From Bin75 sp965200435 (GTDB lineage: Bacteria > Nitrospirota > Nitrospiria > Nitrospirales > UBA8639): DNA of 64,000 nucleotides. Below, piece by piece: positions 51,075 through 59,695 of the stretch. Made by a program: the position numbers and the translations under genes. Each line of letters begins with the position of its first letter. The first letter of the stretch is position 1. The stretch is from the NCBI GenBank assembly GCA_965200435.1, contig OZ241337.1, positions 1,550,001 to 1,614,000 on the forward strand. The letters are read 5' to 3'. The notes beneath the pieces were generated by a model, which ran no database searches, was not told the DNA's origin, and was given only the letters and a program-made list of their open reading frames with translations.

Positions 51075-51611
51075 ATGGGGCTGCTACAAATAGGGAAAAA
51101 GCACGAGAAAGACGGCGATATCGGGGTCATCACGCTGTCTCTGGAAAAGGCCGCGAATTGGGCGCGGAAAGGATCGCTTTGGCCGATGACGTTCGGGCTG
51201 GCGTGTTGCGCGATTGAGATGATTGCCGCGGTCTCCTCCCGATATGACGTGGACCGGTACGGGGCCGGGGTGTTTCGTGGTTCTCCTCGCCAATCCGATT
51301 TGATGATCGTGGCGGGCACGGTGTGCCGGCGCATGGCTCCGGTCATTCGGAAAATCTACGACCAGATGCCCGAACCCAAATACGTCATTTCCATGGGGTC
51401 CTGCGCCACGTCCGGGAATATTTACGATAGTTACAGCGTGGTTCAGGGCGTGGACCGGTTCGTGCCGGTCGATATTTATGTGCCCGGATGCCCGCCGACC
51501 CCCGAAGCCTTATTCGACGGGATTTTGAAGCTTCAGGATCAGATTATGCAAAAACGGGTCTTTACCAAACAGCCCGAACAGGTCAGGCCCCGGGACAAAG
51601 CCATCGGGTAA
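51075..51611 (+). CDS. nuoB: NADH-quinone oxidoreductase subunit B
   Basis: 178 residues. N2 cluster ligands: 'FGLACCAIEM' (tandem Cys), 'VAGTVCRRM' and 'YVPGCPPTPEAL', plus 'SMGSCATSG'. It passes electrons from the Fe-S chain to quinone. The stop overlaps the nuoC ATG (TAATG). Confidence 0.96.
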   Translation: MGLLQIGKKHEKDGDIGVITLSLEKAANWARKGSLWPMTFGLACCAIEMIAAVSSRYDVDRYGAGVFRGSPRQSDLMIVAGTVCRRMAPVIRKIYDQMPEPKYVISMGSCATSGNIYDSYSVVQGVDRFVPVDIYVPGCPPTPEALFDGILKLQDQIMQKRVFTKQPEQVRPRDKAIG

Positions 51612-52111
51612 TGCACCCTCTTGCCGAAGCCATCCAAACCCGATTTCCCGACGGATTCCTGAGTGCGCAGGAATGGCGGGGTGATCTGGCCGTGACGGTG
51701 AAACGCGATGCCTTGCACGCGATCGGCCGTTTTCTGAAGGATGATCCGTCCATGGATTGCGATTACATCGTGCACGTCAGTTCGGTGGATTGGCCGGATG
51801 AGGAGGAACGCTTTGAAGTCGTCTATGAAGTCTACTCGATTCGCCATCGCCATCGTATTCGCGTGAAGACGCGGGTGCCGGAACACGATTGTTACGTGGA
51901 TTCGTTGACGGACATCTGGCTTGGCGCGGAGTTCATGGAGCGGGAAGTGTTCGACATGATGGGCATCCGATTCAACAACCACCCGGACATGCGGCGGATT
52001 TTGATGCCGGACGACTTTCCCGAAGGCTATCCCTTGCGAAAAGATTTCCCGCTGCAAGGGAAGGGCTGGCGCGATACGTTTGACTTTTTGAATGAGGGAG
52101 CGACCTCCTGA
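51611..52111 (+). CDS. nuoC: NADH-quinone oxidoreductase subunit C
   Basis: 166 residues from ATG 51611 sharing one base with the nuoB stop. 'VSSVDWPDEEERFEVVYEVY', 'DCYVDSLTDIWLGAEFMERE' and 'FDMMGIRFNNHPDMRRIL' are the 30-kDa subunit signature. Separate from nuoD, not fused. Peripheral arm, structural. Confidence 0.95.
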   Translation: MHPLAEAIQTRFPDGFLSAQEWRGDLAVTVKRDALHAIGRFLKDDPSMDCDYIVHVSSVDWPDEEERFEVVYEVYSIRHRHRIRVKTRVPEHDCYVDSLTDIWLGAEFMEREVFDMMGIRFNNHPDMRRILMPDDFPEGYPLRKDFPLQGKGWRDTFDFLNEGATS

Positions 52112-52140
52112 CGGGCAGGAGGTTCCTTTCGAGAGCCACC

Positions 52141-53391
52141 ATGGCGCATTTGGAAGATCAACGCGAAACTATCTATAAGGTCGATCCGGCCCATCCGGAG
52201 ACCAAGGATCTGCCGATTCTGCGGACCGAGGAACTGTTGTTGAACATGGGGCCGCAGCATCCCGCGACGCACGGAGTGCTGAAAGTGATCCTGGACCTCG
52301 AAGGGGAGCGGATTACGAAATCCACGGTGGTCATGGGTTTTCTCCATCGGGGCGTGGAAAAACTTGCCGAACATGGGACGTATCATCAATTTATTCCTCA
52401 TACGGACCGTCTCGACTACGTCTGCGCGATGTACAACAATTTCGCGTATTGCCGGGCCGTGGAGAAACTGATGAACGTGACGGTTCCCGAGCGCGCGGAA
52501 TATTTGCGCACCATCGTGGCGGAAGTCCAGCGGATTATCGGACACCTGTTCTGGTTGGGCACGCAGGCGCTCGATATTGGGGCAATGACCGTGTTTTTCT
52601 ACACGTTTCGTGACCGCGAGATTCTGCTTGACTGGTTCGATGAACTGTGCGGGGCGCGGCTGACGACCAGTTGGTACCGGATCGGGGGCGTGGAACGGGA
52701 CTTTACCGCCTCACTGGAAACCAAGATTCGGGACTTTCTTGCCTATTTTCCTCCTAAGATCGATGAATACGTGGTGTTCCTGGAAAGAAACCGTATTTGG
52801 CTGGCTCGGACCGTGGGCGTGGCGGTGATTTCGGCTGAGGATGCCTTGGGCTTCGGGTTAAGTGGTCCCACGCTACGGGGGTCAGGCGTCGATTACGACT
52901 TGCGCAAATACGAGTCATATGGTGCCTATCCCAAGTGCGAGTTCAGCGTGCCGGTCGGCAAAAACGGCGACACGTATGATCGGTATTGGATCCGCATTGA
53001 AGAAATGCGCGAGAGCATCAAGATTATTCGCCAGTGCATGGACCAAATGCCCAAGGAGGGTCCGGTGATGGCCGAGGTTCCCAGCGTCACCCTGCCACCC
53101 AAGAACCGGGTGTTTACGAATCTCGAATCCATGATTCAGCAGTTCAAACTGTTTTCACAAGGGTTTGATGCGCCACCGGGGGAGATTTATTGTGGGACCG
53201 AAGCGCATAAAGGTGAACTGGGATTTTATATCGTGAGTACGGGAGGCGGGAATCCGTATCGTCTGAAGATCCGGTCTCCGTCCTTTATCCACATGGGGGC
53301 GTTTGATTTTATGGCCAAAGGGTACATGATCGCCGACGCGGTCACGATTTTCGGGTCGTATGACATCGTGATGGGAGAATGCGATCGATAG
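52141..53391 (+). CDS. nuoD: NADH-quinone oxidoreductase subunit D
   Basis: 416 residues. 'LLNMGPQHPATHGVLKVIL' (quinone-site His loop), 'MGFLHRGVEKLAEHGTYHQF', and C-terminal 'IADAVTIFGSYDIVMGECDR'. It forms the quinone-reduction site with NuoB. After it comes a ~180-bp gap with a repeat, then nuoG; nuoE and nuoF, which normally follow, are absent. Confidence 0.96.
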   Translation: MAHLEDQRETIYKVDPAHPETKDLPILRTEELLLNMGPQHPATHGVLKVILDLEGERITKSTVVMGFLHRGVEKLAEHGTYHQFIPHTDRLDYVCAMYNNFAYCRAVEKLMNVTVPERAEYLRTIVAEVQRIIGHLFWLGTQALDIGAMTVFFYTFRDREILLDWFDELCGARLTTSWYRIGGVERDFTASLETKIRDFLAYFPPKIDEYVVFLERNRIWLARTVGVAVISAEDALGFGLSGPTLRGSGVDYDLRKYESYGAYPKCEFSVPVGKNGDTYDRYWIRIEEMRESIKIIRQCMDQMPKEGPVMAEVPSVTLPPKNRVFTNLESMIQQFKLFSQGFDAPPGEIYCGTEAHKGELGFYIVSTGGGNPYRLKIRSPSFIHMGAFDFMAKGYMIADAVTIFGSYDIVMGECDR

Positions 53392-53511
53392 CAGGCTGTT
53401 CAAAACCCCCACCGGCAGCGTTCTCGTTGCTTGAAGGCTTGAACGTCCTTTTTCCGTACGCCTCGGCTTTCTTGGTGCCGCGTGTTGCTGGTGGACTTTT
53501 GGGACAGCCTG
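53392..53511. repeat. ~120-bp inverted-repeat-ended element between nuoD and nuoG
   Basis: Starts one base after nuoD with caggctgttcaaaa and ends ttttgggacagcctg; the ends match as imperfect inverted repeats (12 of 15). It sits where nuoE-nuoF would stand. No coding capacity. Possibly a dispersed palindromic repeat of the host genome. Confidence 0.6.
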
Positions 53512-53572
53512 CACATTCGGGGGAATAGATAGAAACATGATGAGCCCCTCAATGCAGGGGCGAGGGAGAGAG

Positions 53573-56266
53573 ATGGCACTCAAACCGGTTACGACACCCG
53601 ATACTGAAGCCGCGACGATTGTCCTGAATATCGACGGCGAAACCGTCACTGCGAAAAAAGGGGTTTCGCTGTATGACGTGATTTCCAGCATGGGGAAAAT
53701 CGTCCCGGCCATGTGTTATCACTACACGTTCGATCCCTTCGGCTCCTGCGGTATGTGTCTGGTTCTGCAGGAAGGCAAGAAGTCGCCGGTACGTTCCTGC
53801 ACGGCCAAGGCGACCGAAGGGATGGTGATTCGCACGGATGGAGACGATCTGTTTGCGGCCCGGAAAAAAGCCGTTGAAAAACATCTGTCCGTGCATCCCC
53901 TGGACTGTCCGGTCTGCGACGCGGACGGGCATTGCGAACTGCAAGACATGGCCTTCCAGCATCAAGTCACCAACCTGGCTAACGCCAAACAGAAAAATAT
54001 TCCGGAAGATACGCGCAGCCTCGTGCTCGACTTCAATATGAATCGCTGCATTGCGTGCGGGGAATGCATCAATATCTGCAAGGACGTCCAGCGCATTGAC
54101 GCGTTGCAGTTCATGAAGAAGGGTGGGTTTACGCAGGTCGTCGCAAAGGGCGATCACTCCCTGGACTGCGAATTTTGCGGTGATTGCCTCGCAGTTTGTC
54201 CCGTGGGAGCGATTACCAACAAATTTTCAAAATACGTGTATAAACCCTGGCAACTTCGGAAAACCACGACCACCTGCAATTACTGCGGTGACGGCTGTCA
54301 AATGTACGTGGAAACCAAGGATACGGAAGTCGTACGGGTGACCTCTCCCTTATCCTGGAAAAATAAATGGGGTGATCGGGGGGATACGGTCAACGGGCAC
54401 GGAGGGCTCTGCGTACGGGGGCGGTTCGGCTTCCAGTTTATTGACAGTAAAGAACGACTGAAGGAGCCGCTCATTCGAAAAGAGACGGGCTTGGTTCCTG
54501 CGCCATGGATCGAAGCCTTGGATACGACCGCTGAGCGCCTGGCGCACGTCAAAAGTCAATACGGGTCTGAGGCTATTGCGGGCTTGATCACGGCGCGATG
54601 CACGAATGAAGAACTCTACGTTTTCCAACGATTCATGCGGGCCGTGCTCGGGACGAACAACTTGGACAGCAGTGCACGGTACGGTCATATGAATTTCGTG
54701 CGAGCGGTCCGGCATGCCCTCGGGATCAACCGTATGATGAACACCTCGGCGGACATCACGAAAGCCAAGGCCATCCTGGTCGTGGGGGCCAACGTGACGG
54801 AAACGAATCCCGTGGCCAGCCTGCGGGTGAAGGCTGCCATCGGGACCTATAAGGCGTCGGCCATTGTGGTGGATTCTATGCAAACCAACCTGGCCAAGTT
54901 GTCGTCGCATCCGGTCATGGTCAACCCGGGGACGGAAGGAACCTTCGTCAAGGGATTGGTCAAATCGGCGTTGGAACAGGATCTCGTCGATCCCGACGTG
55001 GCCTCTCAGTCCCCTGAAGCATTGGCTGCCCTGAAGGCCGCTGCTCATGCGGTTTCGCTCGAAGCCGTGGCTGCGGAAACGGGCGTCCCGCTCGGCATGA
55101 TTCAGGAGGCCGCCAGGGTGTTTGCGGAGGCTCCACGTTCCATCATCGTGTGTGGAGAGGGAATCGTGCGCCAGCACCACGGCTATGACAATACGTTATC
55201 CCTGATCGATTTGGCTTGGGTGACGGGAAAATTGAGCAAGCCGGGATGTGGAATCAATACGTTCACTGAAGAGGGTAACGAGCAGGGTGCCGTGGATATG
55301 GGGGTCGCACCCGAATTCCTGCCGGGCTCGGTGTCCTATGATCAGGTCACAGCACGGCAGAAATTTTCCGAGGCGTGGGGCGCGAGATTGCCGGACGCGC
55401 AGACCGGCAAATCCCTGATCGACATTTTGGAGGACTGTCGTGCAGGCAAGATCAAGGCCCTCTACGTAGTGGGAGAAAATCCATTGGCCACGCTTCCGAA
55501 ATCATTCGGTGTAGAGGAAGCCTTGAGCCGGTTGGAATTGTTGATCTGTCAGGACCCCTTTCTGACGGAGACGGCGCAATCTGCGCACGTGGTGTTCCCC
55601 GCGTGTACGTTTGCGGAAAAGGAAGGCACTGTTACCAACCAGGAGGGGATGGTGCAATTCGTCAGGCCGGCGTTGGACCCATTGGGCGAGAGTGCCTTGG
55701 ATTGGCATATCATGGTGGGACTCGCCAACGGCATGGGGCATTCGCTTCCTTATGACGCGACGCAGGATATTCAAGCGGAAATTCGAAAACTGCTCCCTGG
55801 CTACTATAATCTCGGTCAACCTCGACCTGTCGTCGCCGACCTTACCGCGTACCTGCGGAACGGCTACGCGGATTCGGTTGGTGCCCGGTATGCTGCCAAT
55901 GGTCATGCCCAGGAATCCGGCCGGCCCTATGGGCTGAAATTGATTCAACTGATCTATCATTCGGGGAAACTCTCCACAAAAGCGTCCGGGTTGATGGATA
56001 TTTCGCCGAATACCGGGGCGTTACGGTTGTCTCTGGAAGACTGCGAACGGTTGGGTCTGACCGAAGGCGGACGCGTTCACGTGACCTCGGGTGAGGGCAG
56101 CCTGAAGTTGGGGGTACAAGCGGACGTCAACATGTTGCCGGGAACCTGCGCGTTTCCTGAACATTTTAATGATCCTCCGGTTAAGGATTTGGTCCGGGTC
56201 GCCGTGGACCCCGTGACGCGCGTTCCCTATTTCAAATCCACGCAGGTGACGATCGAGAAACTGTAG
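53573..56266 (+). CDS. nuoG: NADH-quinone oxidoreductase subunit G, FDH-like
   Basis: About 897 residues. [2Fe-2S] N-terminus 'DPFGSCGMCLV' and 'VRSCTAKATEG'; His-Cys cluster 'HPLDCPVCDADGHCELQ'; a two-cluster ferredoxin part 'CIACGECINICKDVQR' and 'CEFCGDCLAVCPVGAI'; then a MopB-type [4Fe-4S] 'TCNYCGDGCQMYVE' and a long molybdopterin-oxidoreductase fold. At the FDH Cys/Sec position the sequence reads 'SSARYGHMNF', so no Mo ligand. I chose ATG 53573 (GGGAGAG upstream) over 53537. With no NuoE/NuoF here it may take electrons from another donor. Confidence 0.92.
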   Translation: MALKPVTTPDTEAATIVLNIDGETVTAKKGVSLYDVISSMGKIVPAMCYHYTFDPFGSCGMCLVLQEGKKSPVRSCTAKATEGMVIRTDGDDLFAARKKAVEKHLSVHPLDCPVCDADGHCELQDMAFQHQVTNLANAKQKNIPEDTRSLVLDFNMNRCIACGECINICKDVQRIDALQFMKKGGFTQVVAKGDHSLDCEFCGDCLAVCPVGAITNKFSKYVYKPWQLRKTTTTCNYCGDGCQMYVETKDTEVVRVTSPLSWKNKWGDRGDTVNGHGGLCVRGRFGFQFIDSKERLKEPLIRKETGLVPAPWIEALDTTAERLAHVKSQYGSEAIAGLITARCTNEELYVFQRFMRAVLGTNNLDSSARYGHMNFVRAVRHALGINRMMNTSADITKAKAILVVGANVTETNPVASLRVKAAIGTYKASAIVVDSMQTNLAKLSSHPVMVNPGTEGTFVKGLVKSALEQDLVDPDVASQSPEALAALKAAAHAVSLEAVAAETGVPLGMIQEAARVFAEAPRSIIVCGEGIVRQHHGYDNTLSLIDLAWVTGKLSKPGCGINTFTEEGNEQGAVDMGVAPEFLPGSVSYDQVTARQKFSEAWGARLPDAQTGKSLIDILEDCRAGKIKALYVVGENPLATLPKSFGVEEALSRLELLICQDPFLTETAQSAHVVFPACTFAEKEGTVTNQEGMVQFVRPALDPLGESALDWHIMVGLANGMGHSLPYDATQDIQAEIRKLLPGYYNLGQPRPVVADLTAYLRNGYADSVGARYAANGHAQESGRPYGLKLIQLIYHSGKLSTKASGLMDISPNTGALRLSLEDCERLGLTEGGRVHVTSGEGSLKLGVQADVNMLPGTCAFPEHFNDPPVKDLVRVAVDPVTRVPYFKSTQVTIEKL

Positions 56267-56273
56267 GAGATCT

Positions 56274-56849
56274 ATGGATACCCCAACGCAAACGAAAAGA
56301 TTACTGGACGCAGTCCTGTTCCGCGAAATCTGGAAGGCGATGAAGGTCACGTTCAAACACATGCTTCATCGCCCGATGACCTTCCAATATCCTCGTGAAA
56401 AGCGAACGATCCCCGATGCGCATCGCGGGGCCTTGGGCTTGTTGCGGTACGACAATGGGCAGGAACGGTGTGTCGGGTGCGACCTGTGTGAGGCCGCCTG
56501 TCCGTCCCGGTGTATCAAGGTCATCAGTGAAGAGGATAAGTCCCTGCCGCTGCAACGGTATGCGAGCGAGTTTTATATTGATATTACCAAATGCGTGTTT
56601 TGCGGATATTGCGTGGAGGCCTGCCCGGTTAATGCGTTGGCCATGACGAAGATGTACGAGTATTCGACTCATGATAAACGGACGCTTCTGTTCGACAAAC
56701 AGCGACTCTACGAAATCGGCGAGCAACATCTGGCGGACGCGAAAAAATATCTCTATGCCCATAATCAGGAACACAATGACGAGGAGAGTCGCGCCTACCG
56801 TTACCATTTCCCTCAGCCCATAGGGAAAACCGAGGACTCAGACTCGTAG
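56274..56849 (+). CDS. nuoI: NADH-quinone oxidoreductase subunit I
   Basis: 191 residues. Two [4Fe-4S] ferredoxin motifs: 'CVGCDLCEAACPSRC' and 'CVFCGYCVEACPVNAL' carry clusters N6a/N6b. It starts 7 bases after nuoG; nuoH, which usually lies between G and I, is missing from the locus. Confidence 0.95.
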   Translation: MDTPTQTKRLLDAVLFREIWKAMKVTFKHMLHRPMTFQYPREKRTIPDAHRGALGLLRYDNGQERCVGCDLCEAACPSRCIKVISEEDKSLPLQRYASEFYIDITKCVFCGYCVEACPVNALAMTKMYEYSTHDKRTLLFDKQRLYEIGEQHLADAKKYLYAHNQEHNDEESRAYRYHFPQPIGKTEDSDS

Positions 56850-56858
56850 CCTTTCACG

Positions 56859-57383
56859 ATGCTCTATTTATTGTTCGGGTACTTTGCGACCGTGAGTATC
56901 CTGTCGGGAATTTTTACGATCGCCTTCAAGAATCCTGTCCATTGCGGCCTGAGCCTGCTTTCGTTGCTCCTGCACGTGGCCGGGCTCTTCGTGTTACTCA
57001 ACGCCGAATTTCTGTTTGCCGTGCAAATCGTCGTCTATGCCGGGGCCATCCTGGTGCTCTATCTCTTCGTCCTGATGTTGCTTAATCTGAAAACCGAAGA
57101 ACAGTATCTGCATAAGAAGTACCCCTTTTTCCTGTTCGCGGGCATCGCCATTCTCGGCGAATTGCTCATTCTGGTGTTTCAAACCCCGTACGGCGGAGCC
57201 AAGGGGACGGCGACCCCGGAGGTCGTGTTGCAGACGAGGCCGAGTCACGCCGTAGGCCTCACCATGTTCAGCGATTATTTATTGTTGTTCGAAATCGTAG
57301 GCGTCTTTCTCTTAGGCGCCATTATCGGGGCCATCGTCCTGGCCAAAACCCCGACCGCTCCGACTGCCGGGGCCGACGGGTAA
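56859..57383 (+). CDS. nuoJ: NADH-quinone oxidoreductase subunit J
   Basis: 174 residues, five predicted helices. 'NAEFLFAVQIVVYAGAILVL' is the conserved helix that forms part of the proton-coupling path, followed by 'YLFVLMLLNL'. Membrane arm. Starts 9 bases after nuoI. Confidence 0.94.
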   Translation: MLYLLFGYFATVSILSGIFTIAFKNPVHCGLSLLSLLLHVAGLFVLLNAEFLFAVQIVVYAGAILVLYLFVLMLLNLKTEEQYLHKKYPFFLFAGIAILGELLILVFQTPYGGAKGTATPEVVLQTRPSHAVGLTMFSDYLLLFEIVGVFLLGAIIGAIVLAKTPTAPTAGADG

Positions 57384-57393
57384 ACGGCTCGTC

Positions 57394-57696
57394 ATGATTC
57401 CTCTTTCGGCATACGTCGCGTTGAGTTTCATCCTGTTCATGACGGGCCTGTTGGGCGTCCTGATCCGGCGGAATTTCATTATTGTCCTGATGTCGGTCGA
57501 GATCATGTTGAATGCGGCCAACATCAATCTCGTCGCGTTCTCCCATTACCTTTCGTCGATGGCCGGTCAGTTGGCGGCATTGTTCGTGATTGCGATCGCG
57601 GCCGGGGAGGCCGCCGTCGGCCTGGCGATCATTATCGTGGTATTCCGTGGGAAAATTGCGACGAACGTCGACCAGATTAATCTGTTGAAGTGGTAA
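57394..57696 (+). CDS. nuoK: NADH-quinone oxidoreductase subunit K
   Basis: 100 residues, three helices. 'SVEIMLNAANINLVAF' with the key Glu of helix 2 and 'AAGEAAVGLAIIIV' with the Glu of helix 3 are conserved. Part of the coupling region. It abuts nuoL. Confidence 0.95.
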   Translation: MIPLSAYVALSFILFMTGLLGVLIRRNFIIVLMSVEIMLNAANINLVAFSHYLSSMAGQLAALFVIAIAAGEAAVGLAIIIVVFRGKIATNVDQINLLKW

Positions 57697-57697
57697 C

Positions 57698-59680
57698 GTG
57701 TCCGATCTGCTTGTCATTCTGATCCCGGTCTTTCCTCTCATCGCCGTGCTGGTGAACGGCCTGCTCGGTCATCGATATGCCGCCGGCTTGGCCGGCCGTC
57801 TTGCAGTCGGGTCCGTCGGGCTTTCTTTTCTGTGTGCCGTCGCGGTGGTCGCCGGCGTGCTTTCCGATCCCACGCCCCGTGAAGTCATTGCCTACTCGTG
57901 GATTTTTGGCGGTGACCTGCACGTCAATTTCGGATTTCTGATCGATCCGCTGACCGCCGTGATGCTGATGGTGGTAACGGGGGTCGGATTTCTGATTCAC
58001 GTCTATTCCATCGGGTATATGCACGGAGAAGAGGGGTTTGCCCGCTTCTTCGTCTACATGAATCTGTTTATGGTCTCCATGCTGTTGCTCGTCATGGGGA
58101 ACAATTTTCTGGTGCTCTTCATCGGATGGGAAGGGGTCGGCCTCTGTTCCTATCTCCTGATCGGGTACTACTTCAACAAGGTTTCCGCGGCCAAGGCTGC
58201 CACCAAGGCGTTTGTCGTCAACCGGATCGGCGACGCCGGGTTTCTGCTGGCGATCTTTTTGGTCTTCGTCAATTTCAAGACCCTGGATTACCTGAGAGTC
58301 TTCGAGAACGCGAACCAGCTCTCCGTCGAAATGGTCACGGCCATTACGCTGTGTTTGTTGGTGGGCGCGATCGGAAAGTCCGCGCAAATTCCGTTGTATA
58401 CGTGGTTGCCCGATGCCATGGAAGGCCCGACGCCGGTGAGTGCGTTGATCCACGCCGCAACGATGGTCACGGCCGGAGTCTACATGGTCGTGCGCACGCA
58501 CGTGCTATACGATATGGCCCCTGTGTCCATGGCGATGGTGGGGATCATCGGCGGCCTGACCGCGTTGTTTGCCGCCACGATCGGGTTGGTGCAAAACGAC
58601 ATCAAGCGGGTGCTGGCCTATTCGACCGTCAGTCAATTGGGCTATATGTTTTTGGCCTGTGGGGTCGGGGCGTACATGGCCGCCATCTTTCATCTCGTGA
58701 CCCACGCATTTTTCAAAGCGCTGCTGTTCCTGTCCGCCGGCGCGGTGATCCATTCGCTCGAAGGGGAACAAGATATTCGAAAGATGGGAGGGCTTTCCCA
58801 AAAAATTCCCATCACGCACGCCGTGTTTCTTATCGGCACTCTGGCCATTGCCGGCATTCCTCCGTTGGCGGGATTCTGGAGCAAAGACGAAATTATGGCC
58901 CATGCCTTTGTCCATCACCATTACGTGCTGTATCTCTTTGCGGCGGCCGGCGCGTTTCTGACTTCCTTTTACATGTTCCGTCTCACCTATGTGACGTTTT
59001 ACGGGCAGTCCAGAGTCGATCCGAAGGTGGAAGCGCATATTCATGAGTCTCCGCCGGTGATGACCGTGCCGCTCATGATCCTGGCTGGGCTCTCCGTGCT
59101 GGGCGGGTTTTTGGGCGTGCCGCCGGAACGTGGCTGGTTCCATGGATTTTTAGAATCCGTGGCCGCGCCCGTGGGAGCGGTGACGCATGACGTCGGCATG
59201 GGGACCCTCATCGGATTGATGGCGGTGGCCATCGTCATCGCGTTGGGCGGATGGGGGTTGGCGCATTATCTGTATGTGATCAAACCCGGGACGGCTGATG
59301 ACTGGGCGGAGCGGTATGACGGGGCCTATCGGACTCTTTTGAATAAATACTACGTGGATGAACTGTACGACACCGTCTTCGTTGAGCCCTGTAAACGTCT
59401 TGCCCGCCTATGGGATTGGATCGATCAACACGTGATCGATCGTTTCATCAGGGGAATCGGCCACGGGGCCGACGTCAGTGCGGCAGGAGTGACCTGGACC
59501 GAGAAACACGTGATTTACGGAGGGCTCAACGTGATTGGGTATGCCAATCACTTGGCGGCCTGGTCATGGCGGAAATTGCAAACCGGCTTGGTCAATCATT
59601 ACGCCGCTGTGATCGTCATCGGCCTCTTTCTGCTCACGCACGTTCTCTTGGTATGGTTCACCGGCACCTCTCTCTTGTAG
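57698..59680 (+). CDS. nuoL: NADH-quinone oxidoreductase subunit L
   Basis: 660 residues from GTG 57698. 'GWEGVGLCSYLLIGYY' (helix 5 Glu region), 'GKSAQIPLYTWLPDAMEGPT' (helix 7 Lys), 'KALLFLSAGAVIH' (helix 12 Lys). Antiporter-like distal proton pump with a C-terminal lateral helix. In the two-NuoM version described for Nitrospira the lateral helix is expected to be lengthened to span the extra subunit. Confidence 0.95.
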   Translation: MSDLLVILIPVFPLIAVLVNGLLGHRYAAGLAGRLAVGSVGLSFLCAVAVVAGVLSDPTPREVIAYSWIFGGDLHVNFGFLIDPLTAVMLMVVTGVGFLIHVYSIGYMHGEEGFARFFVYMNLFMVSMLLLVMGNNFLVLFIGWEGVGLCSYLLIGYYFNKVSAAKAATKAFVVNRIGDAGFLLAIFLVFVNFKTLDYLRVFENANQLSVEMVTAITLCLLVGAIGKSAQIPLYTWLPDAMEGPTPVSALIHAATMVTAGVYMVVRTHVLYDMAPVSMAMVGIIGGLTALFAATIGLVQNDIKRVLAYSTVSQLGYMFLACGVGAYMAAIFHLVTHAFFKALLFLSAGAVIHSLEGEQDIRKMGGLSQKIPITHAVFLIGTLAIAGIPPLAGFWSKDEIMAHAFVHHHYVLYLFAAAGAFLTSFYMFRLTYVTFYGQSRVDPKVEAHIHESPPVMTVPLMILAGLSVLGGFLGVPPERGWFHGFLESVAAPVGAVTHDVGMGTLIGLMAVAIVIALGGWGLAHYLYVIKPGTADDWAERYDGAYRTLLNKYYVDELYDTVFVEPCKRLARLWDWIDQHVIDRFIRGIGHGADVSAAGVTWTEKHVIYGGLNVIGYANHLAAWSWRKLQTGLVNHYAAVIVIGLFLLTHVLLVWFTGTSLL

Positions 59681-59695
59681 GTTGAGCGATTGGCG

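Noticed and set aside
57677..58501. Long minus-strand frames opposite nuoL, nuoM and nuoG
   Set aside because: Charged, repeat-like shadow translations of membrane protein genes with no recognisable motifs.
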